DNA of 64,000 nucleotides from Pegea sp. RAD2-039 (Eukaryota; Chordata; Thaliacea; Salpida; Salpidae): NCBI GenBank assembly GCA_034620365.1, contig JAQGEQ010000363.1, positions 248,001 to 312,000 of the forward strand, written 5' to 3'. A model generated the notes under the pieces. That model saw only the letters and a list, made by a program, of their open reading frames with translations. It did no database searches and was not told the DNA's origin. Position 1 is the stretch's first letter; each line of letters starts with the position of its first letter. Of this stretch, positions 62,301 through 64,000 are shown in pieces. Position numbers and translations under genes: made by a program.

Positions 62301-63835
62301 AAGACATTTTTTTCAACCTCCGTTTGCTGCTTGTCGGAACCTGCTAACAGATCTCTGGCTCCTTTTAAAGCGTCTATTAATGCATTTAGCTGACATAAAT
62401 CGATGATATTTTTCAGACTTCCTCCTCCAACCTTCTCAGAGCTCTCTTGTTTGGAGATCGACTGAGTGGGCGAGTCCCCTAATGAGCTTTGTTGTGAACT
62501 GGAACTTGGTGAGGTCACCACTGCGTTTTGTCGCCGAGGTTTGACGTCATTGGAAACTGAAGTCATCATTTGATCCTTAGTCAAGAGACCATCTGTAAAG
62601 GTCAGACTTTTACGCGGACTTGGTATAGAAGTGGTTTGGAGATCAATCAGATTATGACGACTTGAACTGCTGCCTAGATGACAGGTAGATGGGACATTTC
62701 TGCGTGGCCTGTCTACCACTGTCTCATTTCCACTTTCTAAACTTTGGGTTTTTCTATACAAAATAGGAGCTGTGAAAGACCCGGACCTTTTTTGAGTCAC
62801 ATTGGATTCGGGCAGAGACCTAAAGTTGGCTGCTTTTCGAGATCCAGCTTCAAGTCTTGGTAATGGAGATCGAAGAGTCTGTGAACTGAGGAGCTCATCG
62901 AAGTTACTTGTTGATAAAGTCCTTCGGAAGAAGAAGCTAGAACCTAATGACGATTGTTGATCAGATTTATCTTCATCTTCATTCCAGTTCGGTTCTTCCA
63001 TGTCTTCTGGATAGATTGGAATAGAAGATGTTGCTCCTTCTAGCATCAGCCTTTCTTCATCATTCTCAGCAATCTTTTCTTCAGTTAATGAGCTATCATC
63101 TTCATCTTCATCGTCGTCATCATCGTAATAGTTCGACCCGTGAACCGCATACACACATTTGTCCTCAGTTTGTATATTGTGTTCCTTTTTGTCTTCGTTA
63201 CTACTTTGTTTTTCCACAAAAGGTTTGAAGAGATGGGGAGGTCTTTTATCATTTGTTGCTTTAAGATCAAGGTCTTCTACTTCTTCTTCTTGACTCTTTT
63301 CGTCTTCATCTTCTGTGGATCTCTCATATGCCTCAGTCTTTTTTAAAGATGCAAATTTGCATGAAGAGGATTTCAACTCGAATTCTAAATCATCACAACT
63401 CTCCGAGATTACATCTGATGGTTGATCTTCTAATTGGGAATCAACTGTAGATTGATTCGCTTTAATCACTTTTTCTGCAAAGTAATTAAATTTAGAGAAA
63501 AAGAATAACTCATAGATGTCAGGAACCACCATTCAGATCTTTCTGCTTATCAAACATTCCAGCATCAGTTTGTTTCTTGTTTAGCGAGATATTTTCTTCG
63601 TCGTAATGCTTACTCCGAAAATTAGCTTCTTCTATTTCTACATTTGGATCATCTTTTTTAATTTCTTTTATTAATTCATCTGTAGATTGTACAACATTTT
63701 CATATTCTTTATTTCACGCTGCGGTTTTACCTTGACGTGGTGAGCTTTCATTTCGATTAGCTTCAATTTTATTTTTTGAGACTTCTTCAAATTGTTCTCT
63801 TTCTGGAAAGTTTTTCAAAATGTCTTCCTCTTCAT
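59323..63835 (-). CDS. Long, largely disordered unknown protein (5' end outside the window)
   Basis: I do not recognise the family. Eight exons join in phase: 63731-63835, 63530-63679, 61612-63474, 60571-61227, 60295-60392, 59632-60244, 59452-59577, 59323-59405, giving at least 1231 residues. The first visible exons are acidic (for example YYDDDDDEDEDDSS). A long Ser/Arg-rich middle follows, then a Cys/His-rich stretch (CRHK, CSCLCPYTLCSHKSSVC, ICSQCTQK). Next is a short coiled coil LRQTLEDLDQEERELNMKLR, then HSCGKCDVKADH, then an Arg/Ser-rich segment with SRRRHTLSDYES. The C-terminus is ADMERWRYSLEDSTYAEFS. The first four visible exons are all phase 1 at both ends, so each could be skipped without shifting the frame. 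It looks like a scaffold or cytoskeletal/synaptic adaptor, but that is only an impression. Confidence 0.75.
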
Positions 63836-64000
63836 CTAGAATTAACAAAAGATGAAAATACTTAACTTTGTGGCAACTTTACAGAACAATTTATTAAACA
63901 CAAAACAAAATCAAAGAAGTTGTTTGTCGTTAAACATTTTATACAAATATCAGCTAAAAAGTTATCAGAAAAAATTAGTTTTGTTCTAAAGATTCCATGA
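63836..64000 (-). other. Intron of the unknown gene, running off the window
   Basis: Sequence upstream of the acceptor TTCTAG at 63841-63836. No further exon is visible before the window ends. Confidence 0.5.

Overview
This window is nuclear DNA from an animal. It is strongly AT-rich, and its genes are broken by many short introns (often 45 to 60 bases) plus a few long ones. The likely group is a deuterostome, most plausibly a tunicate. The best evidence is a cytoplasmic intermediate-filament gene whose coil 1A-1B region lines up with vertebrate desmin without a gap. It lacks the 42-residue insert of lamins and protostome filaments. The tunicate call is inference, not proof.

Layout, left to right. 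1-2.3 kb: no gene seen. 2.3-11.6 kb, minus strand: a RADIL/RASIP1-type Rap effector (RA-FHA-DIL-PDZ, 18 exons). 12.3-13.0 kb, minus: a small unknown gene. 14.4-15.1 kb: a short pogo/Tigger-like DNA transposon derivative holding a broken transposase C-terminus. 15.4-17.0 kb, minus: JKAMP. 17.8-18.2 kb, minus: a decayed LINE 3' end. 19.9-21.1 kb, plus: FKBP6-like. 22.5-24.3 kb, plus: CCDC43, with a probable U12 AT-AC intron. 28.1-31.5 kb, plus: pyruvate dehydrogenase kinase. 32.8 kb: a LINE/SINE tail copy. 34.0-34.6 kb, minus: MEA1-like. 35.3-35.5 kb, plus: a tRNA-derived SINE sharing its 3' tail with the LINE fragment. 36.3 kb, minus: tRNA-Thr(CGU). 40.5-42.9 kb, plus: SSUH2-like. 43.9-45.8 kb, minus, and 47.1-51.0 kb, plus: L2HGDH and FOXRED1 head to head. 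54.2-57.1 kb, plus: the intermediate-filament gene. 59.3 kb to beyond the right edge, minus: a long, mostly disordered unknown protein.

There is no operon-like organisation. Three genes (PDK, L2HGDH, FOXRED1) act in mitochondria. L2HGDH and FOXRED1 are both FAD enzymes of the DAO fold and share a 1.2-kb intergenic region. Most CDS models were built by hand, splicing exons so that phase, splice signals and family alignment agree.

The most interesting signals are the LINE/SINE pair with a common 3' tail, the probable AT-AC intron in CCDC43, a minisatellite of about 21 copies of a 29-bp unit carrying the FOXRED1 exon-6 splice donor, and a large excess of the octamer TGACGTCA.
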